DNA from: Mesostigma viride
Lineage: Eukaryota > Streptophyta > Mesostigmatophyceae > Mesostigmatales > Mesostigmataceae
NCBI GenBank assembly: GCA_009746045.1
Contig: RPFO01000310.1
Location: 3,516,100-3,578,099, forward strand
Reading direction: 5' to 3'
Length of the DNA stretch: 62,000 bases
The position numbers were made by a program, and so were the translations under genes. This document shows, piece by piece, positions 34,273 to 45,330 of this stretch (positions within the stretch are counted from its first letter, which is position 1; every line of letters begins with the position of its first letter). Below the pieces are notes generated by a model. It was given only the letters and a program-made list of their open reading frames with translations, did no database searches and had not been told where the DNA came from.

Positions 34273-36540
34273 AGCTGGACTGTTGCAGGCAGCATGTAGA
34301 CCATGAAAATAGACCACCCACGAAAATTGGGCTCATTCTGAGCTCAAATGGTGACATGTGACAGCATACATGTGCAGTTTTTCGTCATTTTCCCCCTTTT
34401 CTTACATGAAACAAATATGAATAGTGGACAAATGAACTCATTTCAGGCTGGACTGTTGCAGGCAGCATGTAGACCATGAAAATAGACCACCCACAAAAAT
34501 TGGGCTCATTCTGAGCTCAAATGGTGACATGTGACAGCATACATGTGCAGTTTTTCGTCATTTTCCCCCTTTTCTTACATGCAACAAATATGAATAGTGG
34601 ACAAATGAACTCATATCAGGCTGGATTCTTGCAGGCAGCATGTAGACCATGAAAATAGACCACCCACAAAAATTGGGCTCATTCTGAGCTCAAATGGTGA
34701 CATGTGACAGCATACATGTGCAGTTTTTCGTCATTTTCCCCCTTTTCTTACATGCAACAAATATGAATAGTGAACAAACGAACTCATTTCAGGCTGGATT
34801 CTTGCAGGCAGCATTTATACCATGAAAATAGACCACCCACGAAAATTGGGCTCATTCTGAGCTCAAATGGTGACATGTGACAGCATACATGTGCAGTTTT
34901 TCGTCATTTTCCCCCTTTTCTTACATGAAACAAATATGAATAGTGAACAAATGAACTCATATCAGGCTGGATTCTTGCAGGCAGCATTTAGACCATGAAA
35001 ATAGACCACCCACGAAAATTGGGCTCATTCTGAGCTCAAATGGTGACATGTGACAGCATACATGTGCAGTTTTTCGTCATTTTCCCCCTTTTCTTACATG
35101 AAACAAATATGAACAGTGAACAAATGAACTCATATCAGGCTGGGTTCTTGCAGGCAGCATCTAGACCATGAAAATAGACCACCCACGAAAATTGGGCTCA
35201 TTCTGAGCTCAAATGGTGACATTTGACCGCATACATGTGCAGTTTTTCGTCATTTTCCCCCTTTTCTTACATGAAACAAATATGAATAGTGAACAAATGA
35301 ACTCATATCAGGCTGGATTCTTGCAGGCAGCATTTAGACCATGAAAATAGACCACCCACGAAAATTGGGCTCATTCTGAGCTCAAATGGTGACATGTGAC
35401 AGCATACATGTGCAGTTTTTCGTCATTTTCCCCCTTTTCTTACATGAAACAAATATGAACAGTGAACAAATGAACTCATATCAGGCTGGGTTCTTGCAGG
35501 CAGCATCTAGACCATGAAAATAGACCACCCACGAAAATTGGGCTCATTCTGAGCTCAAATGGTGACATTTGACCGCATACATGTGCAGTTTTTCGTCATT
35601 TTCCCCCTTTTCTTACATGAAACAAATATGAATAGTGAACAAATGAACTCATATCAGGCTGGATTCTTGCAGGCAGCATTAGACCATGAAAATAGACCAC
35701 CCACAAAAATTGGGCTCATTCTGAGCTCAAATGGTGACATGTGACAGCATACATGTGCAGTTTTTCGTCATTTTCCCCCTTTTCTTACATGAAACAAATA
35801 TGAACAGTGGACAAATGAACTCGTATCAGGCTGGGTTCTTGCAGGCAGCATCTAGACCATGAAAATAGACCACCCACAAAAATTGGGCTCATTCTGAGCT
35901 CAAATGGTGACATGTGACAGCATACATGTGCAGTTTTTCGTCATTTTCCCCCTTTTCTTACATGAAACAAATATGAACAGTGGACAAATGAACTCGTATC
36001 AGGCTGGAAACTTGCAGGCAGCATCTAGACCATGAAAATAGACCACCCACAAAAATTGGGCTCATTCTGAGCTCAAATGGTGACATGTGACAGCATACAT
36101 GTGCAGTTTTTCGTCATTTTCCCCCTTTTCTTACATGAAACAAATATGAACAGTGAACAAATGAACTCATATCAGGCTGGGTTCTTGCAGGCAGCATCTA
36201 GACCATGAAAATAGACCACCCACAAAAATTGGGCTCATTCTGAGCTCAAATGGTGACATGTGACCGCATACATGTGCAGTTTTTCGTCATTTTCCCCCTT
36301 TTCTTACATGAAACAAATATGAATAGTGAACAAATGAACTCATATCAGGCTGGATTCTTGCAGGCAGCATCTAGACCATGAAAATAGACCACCCACAAAA
36401 ATTGGGCTCATTCTGAGCTCAAATGGTGACATTTGACCGCATACATGTGCAGTTTTTCGTCATTTTCCCCCTTTTCTTACATGAAACAAATATGAACAGT
36501 GAACAAATGAACTCATTTCAGGCTGGATTCTTGCAGGCAG
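34273..36540. repeat. 173-bp satellite, left arm, 13 units
   Basis: Units start at 34273, 34447, 34619, 34792, 34965, 35138, 35311, 35484, 35657, 35829, 36002, 36175 and 36348, with a partial at 36521. Period 172-174 bp. Variants after GGCTGG (ACTG, ATTC, GTTC, AAAC) and at CATGTGACAGC versus CATTTGACCGC mark individual units. The 172-174 bp period is close to a nucleosome repeat. Confidence 0.95.
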
Positions 36541-36851
36541 CTCGGTTCTAAAACTGGTTACGATTTGTAGTTACGAGTAAAACTGGTAACTAGAAATAGG
36601 TACCAGTACCATCCAAATTAATTAAGCATGGATACCATTTGTAATAGTCTGAACCTTCACGACCGCCCATGGCAGCTCTCGCGAGCGATTATTCTAGCTC
36701 CGCAAAATTATTGCAATCAGCCAATTTGATCGAATTCACCATCGTCTCGCTCGGGGTTGGCACGCCTCTCCCAATGATGCCTCTCCTGCCTCTTTTGTGG
36801 CTCGATCTTCCACCGACTCAGCGCGGCGTATGAAAGTTCCATTCATGCAGA

Positions 36852-37497
36852 ATTCATTCACCGACCCCCAACACTGACCGTACAGCCAGAACATACGAAA
36901 AGGTCTTGCATTCTCAAAAAATGGGCTGTAACGGCATTCCATTGAGAATTCCATTCAGAACTCATTCACCGACCCCCAACACTGACCGTACAGCCTGAAT
37001 TGGGCTGAACATGCGAAAAGGACTTGCATTCTCAATGAAAATGGGCTGTTGCGGCATTCCATTGAGAATTCCATTGAGAACTCATTCACCGACCCCCAAC
37101 ACTGACCGTACAGCCTGAACTGGGCTGAACATGCGAAAAGGACTTGCATTCTCAATGAAAATGGGCTGTTGCGGCATTCCATTGAGAATTCCATTGAGAA
37201 CCCATTCACCGACCCCCAACACTGACCGTACAGCCTGAACTGGGCTGAACATGCAAAAAGGTCTTGCATTCTCAATGAAAATTGGCTGTTGCGGCATTCC
37301 ATTGAGAATTCCATTGAGAACCCATTCACCGACCCCCAACACTGACCGTACAGCCTGAACTGGGCTGAACATGCGAAAAGGACTTGCATTCTCAATGAAA
37401 ATGGGCTGTTGCGGCATTCCATTGAGAATTCCATTGAGAACCCATGCACCGACCCCCAACACTGACCGTACAACCTGAACTGGGCTGAACATGCGAG
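36852..37497. repeat. 120-bp tandem repeat, about 5.4 units
   Basis: Units begin CTCATTCACCGACCCCC at 36961, 37081, 37201, 37321 and 37441, with a divergent one before. Each has an internal CATTCCATTGAGAATTCC duplication. Since 120 is divisible by 3, the minus strand reads through as a repeated 40-aa peptide (MFSPVQAVRSVLGVG...). No start, domain or codon signal suggests it is a real protein. Confidence 0.9.
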
Positions 37498-37733
37498 AAA
37501 CGAAGGACCATCCAAAAGTGAAAAAATTCTGATTCAAACAGTCCGCGGTGTTGTCCGAGCCTCGCATGCAAATGGCATTTGAATGAACAAAGCACAGTGA
37601 CCGTCGTCTTTGCGCGCGCGCGGCTGCAGGTGCGTACAGCCTGCCAAGCACTACCGGTAATTACTTTGTGCGCGCACGAACAAAACCAACGTCGCCGGCG
37701 ATTGTTTACCAAAACGTGCCTGCATAATATGAT

Positions 37734-38378
37734 ATGGCAATGAGTGAAACTGAGAACCAGAGGGCAAAACGCCTGTGTTATGCAAATACTTTAGGTGTTT
37801 GCGTGTTAGATCATGAAGATGGGGCAGATAACCAATGTCAGGGGAGATTGACGTGCAGGTGCTTTGTGTACGTCGAAAATATTGTTCATGAACGGATTTT
37901 GGCAACGGTGAAGAAATTCTGGAAGCTACGTAGATGGCATGATAGGTCAGTATGCTGTTCGGTTTTACAATTTCTTTTTCCGCCCAGTAGCTGCGGATAT
38001 CGCGAGTATGGGTTATGGTACGCTTCTGGGCTAATGGGCGACCCGGGCAACAGAGGGACCTGGGCAGTTAGATGGGTCAAAGAGTCTCCATTTTTTCGTC
38101 GTGATATCGCAGTCACGCCTGGCGAAAACCACGGCGAGCGCGAGCCATATTTTACTTTTGCCGCAAGGCTGGGTGCTTCCCGGGCGTCACCGTCCTTTAA
38201 TATATATTTCTTGAGCTGTTCCGCGCAGCTGGCGGCCTGGGCGCACGTCAAGAACAAGGTTCCGGATGTCATCCGCAACCGCGTCGTTCTAAATAAGCGT
38301 GTCAAGAGTATCGTAGCTTATAACTCCCGCAGACTTTATGATTCCGGTTCTTTTCGATGCCCAACGTCGTGGTTGTGA
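37734..38378 (+). CDS. Unrecognised 214-aa ORF in the 7-kb element
   Basis: ATG at 37734 to stop at 38378, the only sizeable non-repetitive ORF in the element. It is rich in Cys, Arg and aromatic residues (CYANTLGVCVLDHE, CRCFVYVENIVHERIL, YREYGLWYASGLMGDPGNRG, AAWAHVKNKVPDVIRNRVV). Its codon style is less GC-rich than the host exons. It could be the first exon of a transposase or a captured gene; no DDE triad, zinc-finger spacing or other family motif is clear. 38380-39167 after it shows no further ORF. Confidence 0.45.
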   Translation: MAMSETENQRAKRLCYANTLGVCVLDHEDGADNQCQGRLTCRCFVYVENIVHERILATVKKFWKLRRWHDRSVCCSVLQFLFPPSSCGYREYGLWYASGLMGDPGNRGTWAVRWVKESPFFRRDIAVTPGENHGEREPYFTFAARLGASRASPSFNIYFLSCSAQLAAWAHVKNKVPDVIRNRVVLNKRVKSIVAYNSRRLYDSGSFRCPTSWL

Positions 38379-39175
38379 TTACGCCTATGTCCGGGGAACT
38401 TAAAGGAAGTTTGCTGGGTAATGCTTTCTTTTCCCGTGTTGTCACTGAAAAGGTAAACGGCCTTGTGTCGTCAAAACAGCAGCAAGCAGAAGTCACTGTG
38501 CTTAGAATTGCAATGTGGTAGTTTGATTTAACACATATACTGCCTTGTTGCTGAAAACTTTTTCAAGGCCTGCTGGGATGTTGCCCATATGTTTCCAACG
38601 CTTTAACTCATGTCCAAGTGAGCTAGACTGGCTTGGAAACTTGAGCTTGTCATGCTTACATTGTGCTTGTATTGCTATTTGTGCCTCTTTGCAGTATCTG
38701 CTTTATATATAATTGAAGGCTTCAGCATCATTGTCGAGCACCGTGGTGGCAGCCAAGCCTCCAATAACGATCATGGACCTAACCTTGCCAAGTATTTGCT
38801 TCTTATTATTTCATTCTTTGGACTGAGCTAGCTTTGAGCTAGCTTTACACCTGCTATTTGGCCTGCACCATGGTCCCTGGCTGCCAGTTACATTTTGTGC
38901 CCCCCCCCGGCAGGCTGCAGGGTCTAGGATAGCGAGGGTGTAACGTAGACATGTTGTGGGCACCCTGGGTGCATTTTCAGGACCAGCCTTTACTTTACCT
39001 GGCCCTGCCTTCTTTCTGGGCATATTGTTGACTTGAGTGCTTGTTGGTCACTCGCGTAGCGACCCCCCTGCATTCATAAATCGTAAACCATTATACAATG
39101 AGCATATTTCATGGATGTTAAGCATTGCTACTCTTGAACACATCATACATGAACATGTTTCCATGCCGTACCCAT

Positions 39176-39881
39176 TAATTAATTAATTAATTAGGAACAT
39201 AACTCCGTTGGGAGTATATGTAGCACATAGCCCTGAGAAGGGGCATATGAGCCTATAATACATTCTAAGCTACTTCCTGCAAGGGTGGGAATGTAAACAA
39301 CACTTGCTCTAGGGGCACCAGGGCACCCGCACCCTCATGGTCTATCACGCTATGCCCGGGTAAGGGGGGAGCATGCCTGTGAGGGGGAAGATCATCATGG
39401 CTATACAAGAGCGATGGCATGGCTTCTCAGCAGAGAGTGACTCCCTGCATGGGCACAACATTACTAAATAAGGCTAGGCATCGTCTGGAGTGTGGCACAT
39501 CATAGGCACACATGTACATGATTAAATAAAGCGCGGGGCTTAGCTGGGATAGTGCCTCTAGGAGGCGTACATGTACATGGCCACGGTCTAGCTATTCTGC
39601 ACTACTACTGCTGTATTCCCCTAAGCTGGGGCGTCTGGAGTCGCTGGGGCCGCGGGGGGGGGGGGGTCGCCTGCCAGGGCTTGTGGCCGACGTAGATGGC
39701 CGCCCCCTTCCAGTACACCGGCTGCCCCGCCTTGGTCTGCCGGAGCTGGAGGTAGGCCGGCCATAGCTCCCGTCGCCGTTGTTGCTGCGCCAGGGTCAAG
39801 TCGTCATCAAGGGTGAAGAGAGTCTTCTCGAGCCGCTTGCGGCGTCTGAGAAAAGAAATCTTGTCCGCCGGGGTCTTAAAG
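39176..39881 (-). mobile_element. 5'-truncated ORF1-only retroelement nested in the 7-kb element
   Basis: 706 bp with the 8-bp TSD GTACCCAT (39168-39175, 39882-39889). On the minus strand it reads the ORF1 C-terminal domain (TPADKISFLRRRKRLEKTLF ... LDDDLTLAQQQRRRELWPAY), a 3' UTR nearly identical to that of 7094-7534, the hairpin module and (TTAA)n at 39176. This confirms the 3' end of the family independently of copies 1 and 2. Confidence 0.88.
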
Positions 39882-40020
39882 GTACCCATGGATATGTTAA
39901 AATGTGTGAGTTATTACAAATGGTATCCATGCTTAATTAATTTGGATGGTACTGGTACCTATTTCTAGTTACCAGTTTTACTCGTAACTACAAATCGTAA
40001 CCAGTTTTAGAACCGAGCTG

Positions 40021-41056
40021 CCTGCAAGAATCCAGCCTGAAATGAGTTCATTTGTTCACTGTTCATATTTGTTTCATGTAAGAAAAGGGGGAAAATGACG
40101 AAAAACTGCACATGTATGCGGTCAAATGTCACCATTTGAGCTCAGAATGAGCCCAATTTTTGTGGGTGGTCTATTTTCATGGTCTAGATGCTGCCTGCAA
40201 GAATCCAGCCTGATATGAGTTCATTTGTTCACTATTCATATTTGTTTCATGTAAGAAAAGGGGGAAAATGACGAAAAACTGCACATGTATGCGGTCACAT
40301 GTCACCATTTGAGCTCAGAATGAGCCCAATTTTTGTGGGTGGTCTATTTTCATGGTCTAGATGCTGCCTGCAAGAACCCAGCCTGATATGAGTTCATTTG
40401 TTCACTGTTCATATTTGTTTCATGTAAGAAAAGGGGGAAAATGACGAAAAACTGCACATGTATGCTGTCACATGTCACCATTTGAGCTCAGAATGAGCCC
40501 AATTTTTGTGGGTGGTCTATTTTCATGGTCTAGATGCTGCCTGCAAGTTTCCAGCCTGATACGCGGAGTTCATTTGTCCACTGTTCATATTTGTTTCATG
40601 TAAGAAAAGGGGGAAAATGACGAAAAACTGCACATGTATGCTGTCACATGTCACCATTTGAGCTCAGAATGAGCCCAATTTTTGTGGGTGGTCTATTTTC
40701 ATGGTCTAGATGCTGCCTGCAAGAACCCAGCCTGATACGAGTTCATTTGTCCACTGTTCATATTTGTTTCATGTAAGAAAAGGGGGAAAATGACGAAAAA
40801 CTGCACATGTATGCTGTCACATGTCACCATTTGAGCTCAGAATGAGCCCAATTTTTGTGGGTGGTCTATTTTCATGGTATAGATGCTGCCTGCAAGAATC
40901 CAGCCTGATATGAGTTCATTTGTTCACTATTCATATTTGTTTCATGTAAGAAAAGGGGGAAAATGACGAAAAACTGCACATGTATGCGGTCACATGTCAC
41001 CATTTGAGCTCAGAATGAGCCCAATTTTTGTGGGTGGTCTATTTTCATGGTCTGAA
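40021..41056. repeat. 173-bp satellite, right arm, 6 inverted units
   Basis: Complement unit starts at 40032, 40205, 40378, 40551, 40727 and 40900. From the centre outward the unit variants run ATTC, ATTC, GTTC, AAAC, GTTC, ATTC, the same order as the inner six units of the left arm. One unit has a CGCG insertion near 40562. Confidence 0.95.
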
Positions 41057-41158
41057 GGCTGGATGACCCCTGCTTTATTGACAAATATAAGGATTTAATC
41101 ACATGTGGAAAAATTGAGTAAAATTTATGAAATTGAGCAAACACTTATGAATCCCCTC

Positions 41159-41930
41159 AGTAGCATGATGTTTTCTGGCATACGCGGGCTTTTGGTAATC
41201 CCGCCGCACATTCATTTGAAAGTGATGCCCTCTGGATTTTTGCCTTTGCACCGCGTGTAAAGTTGCAGCTATCTACTAGACGTTTGTCCAAACACGGCAT
41301 GCCTTTAACGAAATGGTCCTGACTAGCTAGACCATTTAAGGGGTTTTCCATGTGCGGCTATCATTAATTTCGTCGTAAATGGTGGGAGAACGATCGCAGC
41401 TTGATGGTGCTCACTAAGTACAGCTAGACACTCCCGGCCGGCGCCAGCTTTAATAACTTTATAGGCTCGAAATTACACACGCCCTGATCAAGCAAGCTGT
41501 TTCCGGCCCCACCGTCTAGGTCATCTATGTAGTCACTCTATGTACATACACGTACGCCAGCCATAATATATCAATGCACAAGGCTACATGCACATTTCCA
41601 TCTCCATGACTTCATATTCCGATTGATGAACGACTCGAAAACACGTACGGAAAAGATAACGGCAGCCGCTCAAGCTACCATGGTCCGGATTCTCCCGATT
41701 TCTGGCCTGCGCTGGTTGTCTCCTTGACTATATATTACAGAATTGTTGTCTCCTTGATACAAAGTAGTTGTCTCACTTAATACAGGGATGAAAAGCACTT
41801 TAACTCTGTATTATTCCATGCTCCGTGACTACCGGCAACAGGAGTACGTGTTTTATTCATTAATTAATGAATATTGAATGGTCCGGACAAAATCGATCTC
41901 CAAATTTCTGGCCTGCGCCGAGCAAGCGGC
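41159..41930. repeat. Retroelement UTR debris
   Basis: 41159-41450 shows no recognisable feature. 41470-41610 is an inverted copy of 18560-18670. 41600-41730 is the lineage A 3' UTR inverted. 41770-41875 resembles the fold-back/SINE-like end (AAAGCACTTTAAC, GCTCCGTGACTACCGG, ATTAATTAATGAAT). No host gene seen. Confidence 0.55.
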
Positions 41931-42520
41931 GCAAGCGCATTCTGTTCAAGGCCCTTGTCCTCATCATGATCCTCCTGTACGGCTGCGAGGCGTAGGGCCC
42001 TAGCTGGACGGCTGGACCAGGCGCTGAGCAAGCACTGAGCTTGACGGCACAGTCACTCGAATGCTCCGTCACATCCTCGGCGTCCGCTACCTAGAGCGCC
42101 GCACTTACCCGGGCCGAGCTCTAGATACTTCGAGCTCCCTGTTGTCAATTGTCACCCATAGGCATCCGACACCGGGCCGCCTCAGGACTCTTTGCCAGCC
42201 ATCTTGCCCGCACAGACCAGCTGTGAATACCGATGTGGGCCCTGCAGTGCCAGCGGGCGGGCTTAGGACTGGCATGCCCGGGTGATCCTCCGCGGTATCG
42301 CTGCCAAGTACCGACGTACCGCCAGGCTGGCTGCCCCGCCTCGGCCCGCGGCACCCTCGGCCCCCTCCTTGCCTCCGCGCCGACAGCTTGCTGACAGTCC
42401 ACCGCCAAGCACCGACAGTGGTCGTCGCCAGGCAGATGCTCCGCCGCAACAGGGACCCGACGGCAAAGCCTCGGCTGCAACTGACCGAGCTCTGCGGGAC
42501 CGTCGCCTGTAGACGAGCAA
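41931..42520 (+). pseudogene. Non-LTR ORF2 post-RT fragment
   Basis: Short blocks in shifting frames: KRILFKALVLIMI (41935), VTRMLRHILGVRYLERRT (42051), and a degraded FA.HLARTDQ-like motif (about 42190-42220), followed by a Pro/Ala/Arg-rich stretch to 42513. The order matches 14430-14760 and 32835-33000. Confidence 0.6.
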
Positions 42521-43620
42521 TTAAGCTGAGAACGGGCCGACGCTCAGCAGACGGGTCATGCATGCAAGGACCTGCCGGCACCTGCCAGCAGAAGAGTGAC
42601 GACAAGGGGGCCGGCCTGGTTCTGCATGGTACAAGCGCGCCTCGGACTGCACCCGGACCCCATCGCCATGATGAGTTCCCGGGGCAGCGGCCAAGCGGCT
42701 CCGCACCTGGGCCGCGGTCACTGCAGACTCAGGTCAGACTTGGGGACAGCGCATGCGCCGCCCCAAACCCCGCTAACCACCGCCGGCCGCCCGCCGGCCG
42801 CCGGCCAGGCCGCCCTGGCAGGCGGCCCAGCCGGGCCGGCCGGCCCCCGGCCCCGCCCATTGCACAGGTCAGCGGCGCCGACTACCTAGTCCGGCCCCCC
42901 GCGGCTGCTGACCGGCCCGCTCGGCGCCCCGTCAGCCACCGGCCTCCTTTCACGTACATCCCGCGAGGTCTCGGATCGAGGCGGTCCAGCGCCTGTGATT
43001 ACGATGCATGCAGCCACAGGCTCATCAATCAGCCACAGGCTAGACGAGATTCCGGCCGGCGCGGTCGTGAAACTCACCGTCGAGTTTGAGGACGTGTACT
43101 GGTGTCATGCTGCTCGATTCCGGGATATATCGATATCTGGAACCGCATTCGAGTGCATGCACTCAAATTGTGCAGTCCGAGGGTCGGGCGTGCAAGATGT
43201 ACAACCGCAAGCATCTCACAAATGCATTATAACATCCGTCGTAGGGCTGTCCCAGCAATCATTGCTGAAAAAAATGAACTCTCTAGAAATTTATCGCCTG
43301 CACAATGTCCAGACTGCTACAGCGATGTGACGAGGGCTCAGAGCCTACAAAATCTGCATCCGCAGGTGCCCTAGCTCGGCCCGCCATGCTGGCCAATGTG
43401 TCCGCCATGCATGGTTTCATGCAGTGAACATTAGGTATAGTAGACTGCATGCATGCAAGGGATACATGCATTATATCCGGCAAAGCAGCAAAGGGAACAC
43501 ACAAAGATATTAAGTGAGATGAATACCCGACCCCTTGACGTGCCACTGACAATTAAGTTGCATTACTTAAATCAGCTGTGTGTAATTACAGCGTCTAGCT
43601 CATTAATGAGCTAGACGGCG
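42521..43620. other. GC-rich then mixed sequence, no recognised gene
   Basis: 42700-42950 is extremely GC-rich with GCCGG runs. ORFs there are low-complexity and open on both strands, so they are not convincing. 42995-43330 has a 111-aa + strand ORF (KLTVEFEDVYWCHAARFRD...) without recognisable domains. Confidence 0.4.
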
Positions 43621-43695
43621 TGAGAGCACAGCAGTCGCGTGGCTGTTTGTGAGAAATGGCTTGATTTTAGGACCGAGAAAGTGATCGAGATAGTG

Positions 43696-43808
<113 letters not shown>

Positions 43809-44261
43809 GGGACTCAGTGGTATGGCCGGGCCCACTTCAAATGTTCCGAAAAGTGTGACACTTTTCGTCGTTTTTTTAACTTCGTAACAAACTACTCTTT
43901 CCCGCCGGGCCGCGTGTGACACTTTTTGTCGTTTTTTTAATTTCGTGACTAACTACTCTTTCCCGTCGGTCCGCGTGCGCTTTTTGATTGCCTGCAGGTG
44001 GCACGAAATTTTCGACCGGAGTGTTTCGGCATAACAAGTTTCTCGATACCCTGATGGATTGGTACAATCCTAGTCGACTAGAGGACCATGTTGAGAAGAG
44101 TTAATCGACGAAGCTAGTAGTACTTTCAACCATCAAATGGTGGGTATACCCACCCCCATAATTTTATTGAATCGATGAATAATGCAAATTTACACATTTG
44201 ACCAACGCAAAATGTTGCATGGAATTAATCATCGATTATATTTGCCAAATGGGACCGGCAT

Positions 44262-44734
44262 TCACTTTTCCTGGAGAAATGACCCCCATCCATCGATCTC
44301 AATGTCACGAAACTTGTACGCTCCCTTGTACAAGTCCCCCACGAAATTTGGAGGCTCGTTGGAAAATTGTTTGGGGGCCCATACGGCCCCACCTATTTCC
44401 GCCGCATTCAAGAACTCATGCTGGGCCTCAGCCCGGAGGCGCACAGCCGAGACATTGGGCGAAATTTCCGTGCCCTCATTCTGGAGGCATTGCACCACCC
44501 TGGCCTTACCCGGAACACGGGGGGCAGGCGCCAAATCTGAATCTGGGGGCATCAGGTCGATCATCCCGTTTCCGAACGCAATGACACCTGAACCCCAACC
44601 TCCAAACGGTCCCCGCAGGGAGCGTGGGAAGTCGTGGGGGGGGAGTCGATTTCAACATACATGTTGGCCGCATGCTCCTTTTTATCGACATGCACATATG
44701 TATGCTGCGAACCAAAAACATCGGCGCGCTCCAT
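44262..44734 (-). pseudogene. Unrecognised ORF of about 157 aa, broken at a G8 run
   Basis: On the minus strand an ATG at 44734 opens MERADVFGSQHTYVHVDKKE and remains open to the homopolymer at 44636-44643 (G8 on the + strand). One frame over, the sequence continues smoothly (PFGGWGSGVIAFGNGMIDLM ... FVGDLYKGAYKFRDIEIDGW) to the stop at 44262-44264. A one-base error or mutation in G8 would explain this. Amino-acid make-up is protein-like (acidic and aromatic residues, few repeats), unlike the + strand ORF at 44182-44739, which I take as its shadow. Function unknown. It lies downstream of the transposase-like gene on the same strand. Confidence 0.5.
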
Positions 44735-44808
44735 CGTAAAAGTGAGTTTGATGGCTAAGTTGCGAGTGAGAAAATTATTTCAGCAAAGCCCGGTCCGGAC
44801 TGTCGTAT

Positions 44809-45324
44809 GGGTGGCGCTGCGGAGCGTCCCCTCTATTCCTTGTGGTTGTAGGGGACAACCTTCCAATCACAATTCGTAACTAGTCCGGTTACAAGCAAGG
44901 TACTTTGGCACTTCCGGAGCGAATTTGTGTTTTAAGACATCTACCAAACAGGCCTTAGTACAGTAACATTGTTGTGACATTCGAAATTAGTACGAACCAA
45001 TTTGCAGACGGAAAGTCCTACACAGCAACTACTATATTTGAGTGACGACATGATTTTTAGGTCAAACCAAATTATAAATTTGTAATTCGAAATAATTATT
45101 GTACAAGTTAAATAAAATACTCGCCATTTCGACACGGAAATATACTAAAATTTGTCACTACCGAGGCTAACAATGTTCCCAGCCACTTGTCATCTAATGT
45201 AACATATGAAAAAACAAAAAAATGTTCTCCAAAAATATATAAACACGAATAAACACTGTCCCAACCGTAGGCGAATAAAGCCCAGGCTTAAAGATCCGTA
45301 GGGGTGGCGCTGCGGAGCGTCCCC
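44809..45324. repeat. 23-bp direct repeat pair
   Basis: 44809-44831 and 45302-45324 are identical (GGGTGGCGCTGCGGAGCG plus TCCCC). The right copy sits just beyond the stop codon of the transposase-like gene. The intervening 470 bp is AT-rich and non-coding. It may be an element boundary motif. Confidence 0.8.
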
Positions 45325-45330
45325 GAAAGT

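Larger units (their letters stand above)
34191..41158. mobile_element. 7-kb DNA element with satellite-built inverted arms
   Basis: Termini GAGGGGATTCATA at 34191 and its complement ending at 41158; the first 30 bp or so pair with one mismatch. They are flanked by AGT on both sides (34188-34190, 41159-41161), consistent with a 3-bp target duplication. Each arm consists of 173-bp tandem units (13 left, 6 right, opposite orientation) and then a unique inverted segment of about 105 bp (36537-36643 and 39922-40026). The centre (36.65-39.9 kb) holds a 120-bp array, one 214-aa ORF and a nested retroelement. Long subterminal repeat arrays occur in several cut-and-paste superfamilies. A 3-bp TSD would suit PIF/Harbinger or CACTA, but no DDE domain was recognised, so the superfamily is left open. 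Confidence 0.8.

Noticed and set aside
36955-37651. Two minus-strand ORFs of about 187 aa with 40-residue repeats
   Set aside because: They are the 120-bp tandem array read in two frames; no independent support for coding.
34191-41158. Interpretation of the satellite arms as LTRs of a retrotransposon
   Set aside because: The arms are inverted, not direct, and no reverse transcriptase or integrase lies between them apart from the nested ORF1-only fragment.
44182-44739. 185-aa + strand ORF
   Set aside because: Low-information composition. The opposite strand reads as a protein-like sequence with only one homopolymer break, so I treat this as its shadow.
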